23,109 nt of DNA from RBC101 sp052387735 (GTDB taxonomy: Bacteria > Gemmatimonadota > Gemmatimonadetes > Gemmatimonadales > Gemmatimonadaceae). A model generated the notes under the pieces. The model was not told the origin of the DNA. It saw only the letters and a list, made by a program, of their open reading frames with translations, and searched no databases. Made by a program: the position numbers and the translations under genes. Shown here piece after piece: positions 1-7,933 of the stretch (the first letter of the stretch is position 1; each line of letters opens with the position of its first letter). Location: the NCBI GenBank assembly GCA_052387735.1, contig JBQTIW010000062.1, positions 1-23,109 on the forward strand. The letters are read 5' to 3'.

Positions 1-471
1 GAACTCACCATCGACTTCCGCCAGGGGCTGGCGCTGCGAGCAGTGTGGCTGGCAACGGCTGTGGTGGCGTGCTCGCTCTCGACCGGGTCACCGTCAGATC
101 CGCCGGCGCGACTGGCCGTGGGAACCTGGGGTGGCGACAACACCGGCGCGATCGTGACCGAGGACCGGATTCACGTGCACTTCGCGTGTACCCTCGGCGA
201 CTTTCCGAGACCCACCGTGCTCGACGCGTCTGGTGCGTTCAGCGTCCCTGGCAAGTACGTGCTTCGCGCCTACCCGGTGCACATCGGCCCCGACCTGCCG
301 GCGCAGATATCAGGCGTGGTGCGTGGAAACCGCCTCACGATGACGGTGGCGGTGAATGATACGGTGACGAAGAACCTCGTGGTGCTTGGGCCCGGAACGG
401 TCACCCTTGGCGTCGATCCGCGCATGGGGCCGTGTCCCATATGCGACAAGCCGCCGCTCGGCGGGCGCTGA
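1..471 (+). CDS. small lipoprotein of unknown function, 5' end probably outside the window
   Basis: The frame is open from base 1 to the TGA at 469-471. The only conventional start inside the window is GTG at 43, which leaves just nine residues and no basic residue before the presumed lipid-attachment cysteine (Val-Val-Ala-Cys). The upstream in-frame part has two arginines and a hydrophobic stretch, so the true start is probably at or before the window edge. The mature part is about 130 residues and looks beta-rich: Gly-Thr-Trp-Gly-Gly-Asp near the N-terminus, His-Val-His, a lone mid-protein cysteine, and a C-terminal Met-Gly-Pro-Cys-Pro-Ile-Cys. I recall similar small hypothetical lipoproteins from related soil bacteria but know no function. 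The CxxC could bind metal or form a disulfide. The gene is convergent with the next one, 36 bases away. Confidence 0.6.
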   Translation, partial: ELTIDFRQGLALRAVWLATAVVACSLSTGSPSDPPARLAVGTWGGDNTGAIVTEDRIHVHFACTLGDFPRPTVLDASGAFSVPGKYVLRAYPVHIGPDLPAQISGVVRGNRLTMTVAVNDTVTKNLVVLGPGTVTLGVDPRMGPCPICDKPPLGGR

Positions 472-478
472 GCGGCGG
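451..478 (+). terminator. hairpin spanning the stop codon of the first gene
   Basis: CCGCCGCTC (451-459) and GAGCGGCGG (470-478) form a perfect 9-bp stem with a 10-base loop. The stop codon TGA (469-471) lies at the loop/stem junction. No T-run follows, so it is not a classical intrinsic terminator. It lies at the convergent end of two genes, so it could serve both as a transcription barrier or as an mRNA 3'-end stabiliser. Confidence 0.4.
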
Positions 479-507
479 CGATTGACGGACGGTGCCTGGC
501 CAAGCGA

Positions 508-2532
508 CTATGGCGTGATCTTCGGTTTCGGCTCGAGCCGGGCTGCCCAGAGGCCCGAGTTGAAGTCGGTGAACAGTACCTTCCCCTTCCACGGCATCGC
601 GTTCATCACGAACGACGCGTTCGGCGTGTAGCCCTTGGGATCGAAGGGCTTGAACACGGCGATCTCGCGGCGCTGCTCGGCGATGTTGCCTAACAGCTCG
701 CCCGACACGTCCACGACCCGGACGCCACCGTCATAGTACGCCTGGTACAGGATGTCGTTCTCCACGATGATGTCGTGCGAGCCGTAGTCCTCCAGATGGT
801 AGCGCCCGACCTTCTGCATGTTCATCGGGTCCGTCGCGTCGACGATGTGCACGTAGCCGCCCGACGTCTGCGCGACGCCCCCCTTCTCGGTCATGTTGTT
901 CATGTAGTTCGTCCCTTCCCACACGCGGCCGGTGCGGCTCATCTCCTCGTCGCCAAGGAAGAGATAGGTTTTCCCCGAGCTCTTCTGGAAGTATGGATAG
1001 ATCTCGTGTCCCGAATTGACGGGGAAGACGTTGATCAGCTTCGGCTTCTCGGGCGTTCCGCCCCACTTGCCGTTCCCCACGTCCACGATCACGGCGCCTG
1101 CTCCCCCCTGTGCCGAGTAGGCGATCCCATTGTTGACCCAGAGGTCGTGGATGTAGGCCCCCGGATGCGCGTACTCGCCCACGTAGCGAGGCTTGGTGAT
1201 GTCTTTGACGTCGATGATCAGGTACTTCTGGCCACCGGAGATCGCGTACAGGTAGTCGTTCGTGGCGAACGCGTTATGGACGCCACCGGTGAGTCCCTCG
1301 TCGAAAGTCGAGGCGATCCTCGGATGCGCCGGCGTCGACAGGTCGAGGATGACCACGCCGTTGACGCGGTTCGACGCGCCCTCGCGAGTCATCACGCCGT
1401 AGCGCCCGTCAGGCGAAACGGTGACGTCGTTGATCGACCGTGCGTCGACCTTGATGGAATCCGTCTTGACGATGTTGTTCAGATCCGTGATGTCGAAGAC
1501 GAGCGCGTAACCGTCGCCCCCCCACGTGCCCACCAGGCAGTAATCGCGCCCGTCCTTGCCGGTCCACGGCCACAGATCCGACGTGTGGGTGCTGGTCACG
1601 TTTCCGCGGCCGGTGATCGAAATGCGCTGCCGCACGTCCCGCGGCTTCACGTCGATCACGCGACGCCCCATCACGTTCCCGGCGTTGGCGATCAGCGTGT
1701 AGTGGCCCGGGTGATTGGCGGAGAACACCGGCTTGCCGATGACGTTGTCGATGATCGCCGGCGCTCCGGGAGCGACGGTGGTGTCGTCAGGCGTGTACAC
1801 GAAGCTCCAGACGATCTTGGCGTCCGTCACGGGGGCGCCGCCCGCGCGCCTGGCCGTCGCCGAGAGATGCACCACGTCGCCGGTCGCGACCGCGTTCTCC
1901 TTGATGTCGAGCTCCAGCGACGCCACGGGATTCGCTGCAACGGTGTACGCGCGTTCCGCCCGAACGCCCTCGGCCTCGGCACTGATCGTCACCTTGCCGG
2001 GCTTGAGGGCCGTGACGTTGCCGAAGCGGTCCACCGTGGCAACCGCCTCGTTGGAGCTCCGCCAGGTCGCGCTCAGCGTGGGGCGTGTGCTGCCGTCGGC
2101 GTGCGTTCCCCCGGCGTTCTGCGCCAGCATGGTGCCGACGTAGAGCCGTCCCGGCTCCGGCACGATCTCGACCTTGCTCAGCTCCGGCCACGTGACGAGC
2201 ACCGGGATCTCGATCTGCACGGGATTCCCGGCGCCCCCTATCGCCGCAGCAAACGCCGTGTAGGACCCGGCCTTCTTGGCGGTGAGCTGTCCGTTGCTCC
2301 AGGAGACGGCGAGGCGCGGACCGCCCACGAACACCTGGGCGTTAGGCACGACGTTTCCCTGCGCGTCATAGGCGGTGACCCTGAGGGGCACGGTCTGGCC
2401 GGCCTTCATGGTCACCCGGGCCGGCTCGGCGACCACCCTGGCCACCGGAGGCACGGCGGGTTGCTGGGCGGTCACCACGATCGGCAACGCTGCGGTCAGC
2501 ACGCATGTGTTGACAAGAACGCGGATCTTCAT
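508..2532 (-). CDS. secreted Ig-like (Big_2) / LVIVD-repeat beta-propeller protein
   Basis: A 674-residue exported protein. I chose the ATG at 2532 because GGAGAG lies nine bases upstream and the next residues form a signal peptide (Met-Lys-Ile-Arg, hydrophobic core, Val-Thr-Ala-Gln near 20-23). An upstream in-frame start at 2592 would only add a charged extension. Residues about 30-115 and 200-295 look like Ig-type beta domains. Residues about 116-200 match bacterial Ig-like domain 2 (the 'SSNEAVATVD' block followed by 'ALKPGKVTISAEAEG'). Residues about 300-660 contain repeated 'hhhxDhxDPxxhxhhgxh' units such as 'IIDVKDITKPRYVGEY' and 'HIVDATDPMNMQKVGRYH', typical of LVIVD repeats, which form beta-propellers. 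No catalytic residues are recognisable, so adhesion or ligand binding is the likely role. It is divergently arranged with the PQQ dehydrogenase across 142 bases and may share a regulatory region. A link to alcohol oxidation is inference only. Confidence 0.85.
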   Translation of the reverse strand: MKIRVLVNTCVLTAALPIVVTAQQPAVPPVARVVAEPARVTMKAGQTVPLRVTAYDAQGNVVPNAQVFVGGPRLAVSWSNGQLTAKKAGSYTAFAAAIGGAGNPVQIEIPVLVTWPELSKVEIVPEPGRLYVGTMLAQNAGGTHADGSTRPTLSATWRSSNEAVATVDRFGNVTALKPGKVTISAEAEGVRAERAYTVAANPVASLELDIKENAVATGDVVHLSATARRAGGAPVTDAKIVWSFVYTPDDTTVAPGAPAIIDNVIGKPVFSANHPGHYTLIANAGNVMGRRVIDVKPRDVRQRISITGRGNVTSTHTSDLWPWTGKDGRDYCLVGTWGGDGYALVFDITDLNNIVKTDSIKVDARSINDVTVSPDGRYGVMTREGASNRVNGVVILDLSTPAHPRIASTFDEGLTGGVHNAFATNDYLYAISGGQKYLIIDVKDITKPRYVGEYAHPGAYIHDLWVNNGIAYSAQGGAGAVIVDVGNGKWGGTPEKPKLINVFPVNSGHEIYPYFQKSSGKTYLFLGDEEMSRTGRVWEGTNYMNNMTEKGGVAQTSGGYVHIVDATDPMNMQKVGRYHLEDYGSHDIIVENDILYQAYYDGGVRVVDVSGELLGNIAEQRREIAVFKPFDPKGYTPNASFVMNAMPWKGKVLFTDFNSGLWAARLEPKPKITP

Positions 2533-2674
2533 ATGTGGGCTCTCTCCGGTGGTCAACGTCCCGTGCGCCTGTACGCCCGTGCGCCCGGACATCAGGATAG
2601 CGCGAGGCGGTCCTGGAGGCCATCATTTGGGCGAGCTCGGCATCTGGTTTCGATCCCCGTTGCCACACCCGAAC

Positions 2675-4510
2675 GTGAAGCACCACGACTGGTGGGTCGT
2701 TATAGCGTCCCGAAGAGCGGGCGTCGTGGCCTGCTCCGCGCTCCTCCTCGCGGCCTGCGCAGGGGGTGATGGTCAAACGATCGTCCCCGGCGCGCGGATC
2801 GGTACGCCAGCGCCACCCAACAGCGATGGCCAGTGGACGATGCCGGCCGGCGACTACGCCAACTCGCGCTACTCCGAGCTGGACGAGATCACGTCATCCA
2901 ACGCGTCGCGATTGCGCGCATCCTGGACCTTTTCCACCGGCGTGCTTCGCGGCCACGAAGGACAGCCGCTGGTGATCGACAGCACGATGTACATCATCAC
3001 GCCGTATCCCAATGTGGCCTATGCGCTCGACCTCACGCAGCCAGGGATGCCGCTCAAATGGAAGTTCCGCCCGGAGAATGATCAGCGCGCGATCGGGATG
3101 GCGTGCTGCGACGTGGTGAACCGCGGTGCGGCGTTCGGCGCCGGGAAGCTCGTCTACAATCTGTTGGACGGGCATACCGTGGCTGTTGACGTGGCCAGCG
3201 GACGCCAGGTCTGGCGCACGAAGATGGCCGACCTGGATCGGGGCGAGACGATCACCATGGCGCCGATCATTGTGAAAGACCTGGTCATCGTGGGGGCAAG
3301 CGGTGGCGAGATGGGGGTGCGGGGGTGGATCGCCGCCGTGGACCTAACGACGGGCCAGGAGCGCTGGCGAGCCTTCAATCTTGGCCCCGACGCCGACGTG
3401 AAGGTGACGGAGCGCTTCGCGCCGCCCTACGCGCACGATCGCGGCACCAATCTGGGCGCCTCCACGTGGCCCGGCGATGCGTGGAAGCTCGGAGGCGGTG
3501 CGACGTGGGGATGGGTATCGTACGATCCCGAGCTGGACCTCATCTACTACGGCACGAGCAATCCCGGCCCGTGGAACCAGGACCAACGCCTCGGCGACAA
3601 CAAGTGGACCTGCGCGATTCTCGCCAGGGACCCCGACACCGGGGAACTCCGCTGGGCCTTCCAGGTCACGCCGCACGACCTCTGGGATTACGACTCGGTC
3701 AACGAGAACATCATCGTCGACCTGCCCGTGAAAGGGGAGATGCGCAAGGTGATCGTGCATTTCGACCGGAACGGCTTCCAGTATACGATCGACCGGGCGA
3801 CCGGTGAGGTACTCCTGGCCGAGCCGTTCGTCTTCATGAACTGGTCGACGGGCGTGGATCTCGCGACGGGCCGTCCAAAGGTGAATCCGGCAAAAGCGAC
3901 GAAGCAGGGCGTCATGGTAAAGGACATCTGTCCATCGCTGGAGGGCGGCAAGAATCAGCAGCCCGCCGCGTTTTCGCCGCGGACCGGTCTCTTCTACGTC
4001 CCCACCATCAATCTCTGCATGGACTACGAGGGGCGCGCGGTCGCGTACTTTCCCGGCACGCCGTACATCGGCGCGAACCTGGTGGAGAAGGGTGGCCCCG
4101 GTGATCACCGCGGTGAGTTCATGGCGTGGGACGCGTCCGCCGGTCGAAAGATCTGGGGTGTGAAGGAGCGCTTCCCGGTCTGGGGTGGTGCGTTGGCGAC
4201 CGCAGGGAATGTGGTGTTCTACGGCACCCTGGACGGCTGGTTCAAGGCGCTCAACGCGACGACCGGGCAGGAGTTGTGGAGGTTCAAGGTCGGGTCCGGC
4301 GTGGTGGGCAACCCGATCACGTATCGCGGACCGGACGGTAAGCAGTACGTCGCCGTGTACTCGGGCGTCGGCGGCGACATGGGGTATCTTGTGGCCGGTG
4401 ACGTCGGATCCAGTGTGGCGTACGACGTGCGGGAAGCCGGCACGACGCTGCCGGACCTGGCGAGGTATACCAGCTGGGGCGGCATGCTGTTCGTGTTTGC
4501 TCTGGATTAG
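2675..4510 (+). CDS. PQQ-dependent alcohol/methanol dehydrogenase, lipoprotein, predicted lanthanide-type
   Basis: A 611-residue quinoprotein that should oxidise an alcohol in the periplasm and pass electrons to a cytochrome c. The start is uncertain: GTG 2675 gives a plausible lipoprotein signal ending Leu-Ala-Ala-Cys about 27 residues in, but no good Shine-Dalgarno is visible. Family marks seen: 'DYANSRYSELDEI' near the N-terminus, vicinal cysteines 144-145 in 'ACCDVVNRG', Glu212 in 'GGEMGVRG', Asn296 in 'GTSNPGPWN', and Asp338-Tyr339-Asp340 in 'PHDLWDYDSVN'. In the methanol dehydrogenase family Glu, Asn and the first Asp bind the metal and catalyse. An extra Asp two residues later is the hallmark of lanthanide-dependent XoxF-type enzymes, where calcium MxaF-type enzymes have Ala. 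Substrate cannot be told. No cytochrome domain is fused; one is encoded immediately downstream. A lipid anchor is unusual for this family. Confidence 0.9.
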   Translation: MKHHDWWVVIASRRAGVVACSALLLAACAGGDGQTIVPGARIGTPAPPNSDGQWTMPAGDYANSRYSELDEITSSNASRLRASWTFSTGVLRGHEGQPLVIDSTMYIITPYPNVAYALDLTQPGMPLKWKFRPENDQRAIGMACCDVVNRGAAFGAGKLVYNLLDGHTVAVDVASGRQVWRTKMADLDRGETITMAPIIVKDLVIVGASGGEMGVRGWIAAVDLTTGQERWRAFNLGPDADVKVTERFAPPYAHDRGTNLGASTWPGDAWKLGGGATWGWVSYDPELDLIYYGTSNPGPWNQDQRLGDNKWTCAILARDPDTGELRWAFQVTPHDLWDYDSVNENIIVDLPVKGEMRKVIVHFDRNGFQYTIDRATGEVLLAEPFVFMNWSTGVDLATGRPKVNPAKATKQGVMVKDICPSLEGGKNQQPAAFSPRTGLFYVPTINLCMDYEGRAVAYFPGTPYIGANLVEKGGPGDHRGEFMAWDASAGRKIWGVKERFPVWGGALATAGNVVFYGTLDGWFKALNATTGQELWRFKVGSGVVGNPITYRGPDGKQYVAVYSGVGGDMGYLVAGDVGSSVAYDVREAGTTLPDLARYTSWGGMLFVFALD

Positions 4511-4557
4511 GATCGCCGGTCGCAACGCGGCCTAACGGCTTCGGAGGCAACGTCGCA

Positions 4558-5067
4558 ATGAACATCGTCGGGCGTGGCGTTCTGCTGTTGTCGTTTGGGG
4601 TGTGGCCGTGGATCACATCCACGCCCGGCGCGACGACGGTCGCCGCGACAGATGCCAGCCGCTCCTCGGTCTCGGCAGCGCCGGCTGCTCGTGGGCCGCA
4701 GGTTCAGTCCCAGTCGTCGCCATCTGTGAAACGCGAGGCGCCCGGGCGATACGACGGCAACGCGCCTGCGATCGCCGAGGGGGCGAAGCTCTTCGTCGCA
4801 TACAACTGTGCCGACTGCCACGGCCCCGATGGGACGGGCCTCATGGCGTCGAGCCTGCAGGACCATCGTTGGCGCTACGGGGGGAGCAACGCCGAAGTGT
4901 TCGCGTCCATCGTCGACGGGCGGCCGGAGGGAATGCCGCGCTGGGGTGCGCTGATTCCCCGCGACCATGTCTGGAAGCTGGTGGCCTACATCCGCACGTT
5001 AGGCGCGGGCAAGGACGTGTCGACGATGAACTTTACCGGAAAGGGGATCGAACGGGCCGGGCACTGA
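4558..5067 (+). CDS. class I cytochrome c, likely electron acceptor of the PQQ dehydrogenase
   Basis: A 169-residue exported cytochrome c. GGAGG at 4543-4547 lies ten bases before ATG 4558. Residues 1-30 form a weak signal peptide, followed by a Ser/Ala/Gln-rich linker to about residue 65, then one heme domain. The heme site is Cys84-Ala-Asp-Cys87-His88, and Met126 in 'GMPRWG' is the probable sixth ligand. The C-terminal helix 'VWKLVAYIRTLG' is typical of this fold. The gene starts 47 bases after the dehydrogenase stop on the same strand, so co-transcription is likely. The arrangement recalls the xoxF-xoxG pairing, although no xoxJ-like binding protein and no PQQ synthesis genes are in view. 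Confidence 0.9.
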   Translation: MNIVGRGVLLLSFGVWPWITSTPGATTVAATDASRSSVSAAPAARGPQVQSQSSPSVKREAPGRYDGNAPAIAEGAKLFVAYNCADCHGPDGTGLMASSLQDHRWRYGGSNAEVFASIVDGRPEGMPRWGALIPRDHVWKLVAYIRTLGAGKDVSTMNFTGKGIERAGH

Positions 5068-5084
5068 GCTGCCGTCGGGGCAGC
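5068..5084 (+). terminator. short hairpin just after the cytochrome c stop
   Basis: GCTGCC (5068-5073) and GGCAGC (5079-5084) form a perfect 6-bp stem with a 5-base loop starting right after the TGA. No U-tract follows. It sits between convergent genes and may act as a weak or factor-dependent termination element. Confidence 0.3.
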
Positions 5085-5103
5085 CCGGCTGGACGCGCAC
5101 TCG

Positions 5104-6042
5104 TCAGGGCACCGTAAACGCGTCATTCGCCGTCGACGCGCCAAACCCCGCGCGGATCCCGCCGCCAATCACGAAAATCACGTTCCCGCTGGTGACCGCA
5201 CCCATTCCGTGTCGTGGTGTCAGCATATCCGCTACGCGGCGCCATGAGCTCGTCGTCGGATCAAACTCCTCGGTGTGCGGAAACACGCCGGGAGTCTCGC
5301 CGCCGAACACGTAGAGCTTTCCGTTCGACGCTGCAGCAGCAAGACCACCGCGCGCCGTCGGCATCGACGGGAGCTGCGTCCATGTGTTCGTCGCCGGATC
5401 ATACGCTTCGAGAGCGGCGGTGTTTGCCGGGGCGCGTCCTCCGATCACATACACGCGCTGGCCAATCACCGCAGCGGCAAGATGCTCTCGCGGTGCAGCC
5501 ATGGCCGCCCGCGCAGACCAGCTGTCGGTGGACGGGTCGTACACCTCCGTCGACGTCGTGACCGCACCGCTCCGCACGCCGCCAAACACATACATGCGGC
5601 CGCCGAATTCCACGGCGACGTGTGCCGCGCGTGGCGCCGGCATCGGTGCTCGCGCACTCCAGGTTTGGCTTGCGGGATCGAAGACCGAGACCGTATTGGT
5701 GGCCACCGAGCCTGCGTATCCACCGGACACGTACACCCGGCCCCCAACGGCCGCGACGCCGGGATGGTTGCGCCCGTTAGGCATGGCCGGGCCGGTGGTC
5801 CACCGATCGGCAGCCGGATCGTACACCTCGAGCGTCGCGACGGTCGCGCCCTGGGCGTCGTACCCGCCGGGAGTGTAGATCCGGCCGTTCACCAGGGCAG
5901 ACGGCATCTCCTGTCGGGCCGTGAGCAACGCCGCCCTGGCTGCCCACGTGCCCGCGCCCGGCGGCGGCGACCCGTTGGTGACCCCGTTGTCAGCGCTGCA
6001 AGCGCAGGAGAACAGAAGTGCGACGACCCTCTCCGTCTTCAT
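5104..6042 (-). CDS. Kelch-repeat beta-propeller lipoprotein
   Basis: A 312-residue protein read from ATG 6042; two in-frame GTG codons lie just upstream and are less likely starts. The N-terminus (Met-Lys-Thr-Glu-Arg, then a short hydrophobic stretch ending Leu-Phe-Ser-Cys) fits a short lipoprotein signal with Cys13, or possibly Cys15, lipidated. From about residue 30 there are five full Kelch units. Each has a Gly-Gly doublet after a 'h-Y-V-x-G-G' strand and ends 'Y/F-D-P-x-x-x-x-W'. A sixth partial unit ends at the C-terminus and probably closes a six-bladed propeller. No catalytic motif is visible. It is the last gene of a three-gene minus-strand cluster, 24 bases after the hydrolase. A binding or scaffolding role is inference. 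Confidence 0.85.
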   Translation of the reverse strand: MKTERVVALLFSCACSADNGVTNGSPPPGAGTWAARAALLTARQEMPSALVNGRIYTPGGYDAQGATVATLEVYDPAADRWTTGPAMPNGRNHPGVAAVGGRVYVSGGYAGSVATNTVSVFDPASQTWSARAPMPAPRAAHVAVEFGGRMYVFGGVRSGAVTTSTEVYDPSTDSWSARAAMAAPREHLAAAVIGQRVYVIGGRAPANTAALEAYDPATNTWTQLPSMPTARGGLAAAASNGKLYVFGGETPGVFPHTEEFDPTTSSWRRVADMLTPRHGMGAVTSGNVIFVIGGGIRAGFGASTANDAFTVP

Positions 6043-6066
6043 GGGTTCCACTTCCACCCGCGCAGG

Positions 6067-6885
6067 TCAGGGGAAGACTTCCGACAGCAGCTTGAGGAGG
6101 GCGTCCCAGGACTGCCGGTCCGTTTCGCCGTCATACTTGAGGCCGGCCATCCCCACACTGTCGGCACGCGGGTTCGTGAAGCTGTGCAGCGCCGTCGGAT
6201 AGGTCACGACGTCGACCCCGGCACCAGCGGCCCTGAGGGCTGCCGCGAAGGCGTCAACCTGCGCCGCCGGAACCATCGGGTCCGCGCCCCCGGTGAGGAT
6301 CAGTACCCGTGCCTTGACCGTTCCGGAATCCACGGGAGCGGGCGGCGGAATCGCACCATGGAAGCTCGCCACGGCGTCGAGGTCGGCGCCGGCACGGGCC
6401 TGGCTCAGCACGACCATCCCGCCGAAGCAGTAGCCGATCGCGGCGACCCTGGTCGAGTCCACGTGCGGGTCGGCCTTGAGCTGCGCCAGCCCTGCCTCGA
6501 AGCGAGCCATGAGCTTCGCAACGTCACTCGTAGCCGCCGCCATGAAGGCCTGGGCGGAGTCCGGATGCGTCGTGCTCTTGCCGTCGCCATACATGTCGAG
6601 CGCGAAGGCCACATACCCAGCCTCGGCAAGACGTCGCGCCTGGGCGCGCGCGTGCTCGTTATGACCCCACCACTCGTGGACGACGAGCACGCCGGGACGC
6701 GGCTCGGTGCGCGCACCGTTCCAGGCGACGAATCCCTTGAGCGTCGTTTCGCCCGCGCCGTAGTCGACTTCGCGCGACTGAACGCCGGTGTCGGCAGCGG
6801 CGGGAGTTTCGGCGCGCTCGCAACCGATAAGGGCGAGAGCGAGCATTGTAGCAATGACGATCCTGTGGCCATGGGTCGTGCGCAT
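6067..6885 (-). CDS. dienelactone hydrolase family lipoprotein
   Basis: A 272-residue alpha/beta-hydrolase. ATG 6885 is preceded by a GAGGAGGG ribosome-binding site. The first 22 residues form a lipoprotein signal ending Leu-Ile-Gly-Cys22. The catalytic set of the dienelactone hydrolase family is present: Glu71 in 'VVHEWWGH', nucleophile Cys153 in 'GYCFGG', Asp202 in 'GGADPMV' and His234 in 'ALHSF'. 'ALDMYGDGK' around 95-103 is also characteristic. Classical members cleave dienelactone in chlorocatechol breakdown and are cytoplasmic. A lipid-anchored member probably acts on another ester or lactone outside the cytoplasm, so the substrate is open. It starts 16 bases after the amidase-family gene and ends 24 bases before the Kelch gene, consistent with one operon. 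Confidence 0.9.
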   Translation of the reverse strand: MRTTHGHRIVIATMLALALIGCERAETPAAADTGVQSREVDYGAGETTLKGFVAWNGARTEPRPGVLVVHEWWGHNEHARAQARRLAEAGYVAFALDMYGDGKSTTHPDSAQAFMAAATSDVAKLMARFEAGLAQLKADPHVDSTRVAAIGYCFGGMVVLSQARAGADLDAVASFHGAIPPPAPVDSGTVKARVLILTGGADPMVPAAQVDAFAAALRAAGAGVDVVTYPTALHSFTNPRADSVGMAGLKYDGETDRQSWDALLKLLSEVFP

Positions 6886-6901
6886 TCGTGCCCTCCTCGA
6901 C

Positions 6902-7846
6902 TCAGCGTGGCAGGTATCGCTTCCGGATTTTCGCCAGCACGGTGTAGGCGGGATCGACAATGTTGGCCACCGTGTTCTCGCCTACCTGACCGATGAGCGC
7001 ATAGGCGTCGAGCTTGTCGAACCCATAGTCCTCGACCAGCCACTCGATCAGCTCCACGTGCGCCAGTCGGAAGGCATCAATCAGCGGACGACCGCTTCCT
7101 GCTACCATGATGTAGTCAGCGTCCTCGAGGCGCGGCCAGTCGATCTTCTTGCCCTTGACGACCGTGATACGGAAGACCACGTCCATGCTGGTCTCGAGCC
7201 CTGTTCCGGCGACCTCACCTTCGCCTTGACGCGCGTGCCCATCGCCGAAATAGAAGTACGCCCCGTTGTGGAAGATGGGGAGAAACACGGTGGTGCCCTC
7301 GCGAACTTCTGGGGCGTCCATGTTCCCGCCAAAGTCGCCGGGCCAGAGGCCGGCGAACTGCTCGGCGCCACGAGGGGCTACGGCGACGCGGCCGAGCATG
7401 GGCTTGAGGTCGATCTCCATGCGCCTGACGCGGCTGTTGGGCATGTCCGTCGTGCCGGTCATGCGGACTGTATCGAGCTGCCAGAGATAGCGTCGCGCGG
7501 CGATCGGCTCGTTGAGCAGCCGCACGCGCGCGTCGGTGGCCAGCCCGCCAAAGTCCGAGTAGACCTGCGACGCGGCGTACCGGTGATTCGGGTGCACCCG
7601 GAGGATCTCGACCTTCAGCATGTCCTCGGTCGTGGCGCCCTCCACGAAGACGGGACCCACCTCGCCCGGAAAGGCGCCCCCGGCTTCGGTATAGTAGGGA
7701 CCGAAGTTGGTCTTGCTCACCAACACCGTACCCGACCTGATGCGCAGGACAGGTTCGCGAACCGCAAAGGTGGGTTGCGCCACCGTGGGGGTGAAGCGAA
7801 CCGTGTCCTGCATAACGAGAAGCATGGCGAACAGCAGGCCGTTCAT
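6902..7846 (-). CDS. acetamidase/formamidase family protein
   Basis: A 314-residue protein of the FmdA/AmdA family, whose members hydrolyse short amides to acid and ammonia. ATG 7846 has GGAG eight bases upstream; a GTG two codons earlier is the alternative. The hydrophobic first dozen residues may be a signal peptide but have no basic residue, so export is uncertain. Family marks seen are Gly-Gly-Asn-Met-Asp (173-177) followed by 'GTTVFLPIF', and 'GDGHARQGEGE' (201-211), the conserved metal-site region. The central part (about 50-150) carries an 'RR' and Leu/Val-rich strands less typical of well-studied formamidases, so the substrate may differ. It is first in a minus-strand cluster with the hydrolase and the Kelch protein. 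Confidence 0.85.
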   Translation of the reverse strand: MNGLLFAMLLVMQDTVRFTPTVAQPTFAVREPVLRIRSGTVLVSKTNFGPYYTEAGGAFPGEVGPVFVEGATTEDMLKVEILRVHPNHRYAASQVYSDFGGLATDARVRLLNEPIAARRYLWQLDTVRMTGTTDMPNSRVRRMEIDLKPMLGRVAVAPRGAEQFAGLWPGDFGGNMDAPEVREGTTVFLPIFHNGAYFYFGDGHARQGEGEVAGTGLETSMDVVFRITVVKGKKIDWPRLEDADYIMVAGSGRPLIDAFRLAHVELIEWLVEDYGFDKLDAYALIGQVGENTVANIVDPAYTVLAKIRKRYLPR

Positions 7847-7933
7847 GAGCACTGCTCCAGTGACTGGACCGGGTGGGACGCGGCGACGGTGGAGGTACGA
7901 CCAGGTCGCCCCTGGCCTCCGACCGTGCGATCG

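Noticed and set aside
43..1550. Shared Gly-Thr-Trp-Gly-Gly-Asp in the first lipoprotein and the LVIVD protein
   Set aside because: The surrounding sequences do not align and the folds expected are different, so a chance short match is more likely than common descent.
775..2769. A 664-residue plus-strand open frame opposite the Ig/LVIVD gene
   Set aside because: Arg, Val, Asp and His dominate in a way typical of antisense reading of GC-rich coding DNA, while the minus strand has a signal peptide, ribosome-binding site and recognisable repeats.
3344..4525. A 393-residue minus-strand open frame opposite the PQQ dehydrogenase
   Set aside because: It is antisense to a frame with clear catalytic motifs and has no recognisable domain of its own.
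5275..6996. A 573-residue plus-strand open frame across the Kelch and hydrolase genes
   Set aside because: It spans two well-supported minus-strand genes and the gap between them; composition is shadow-like.
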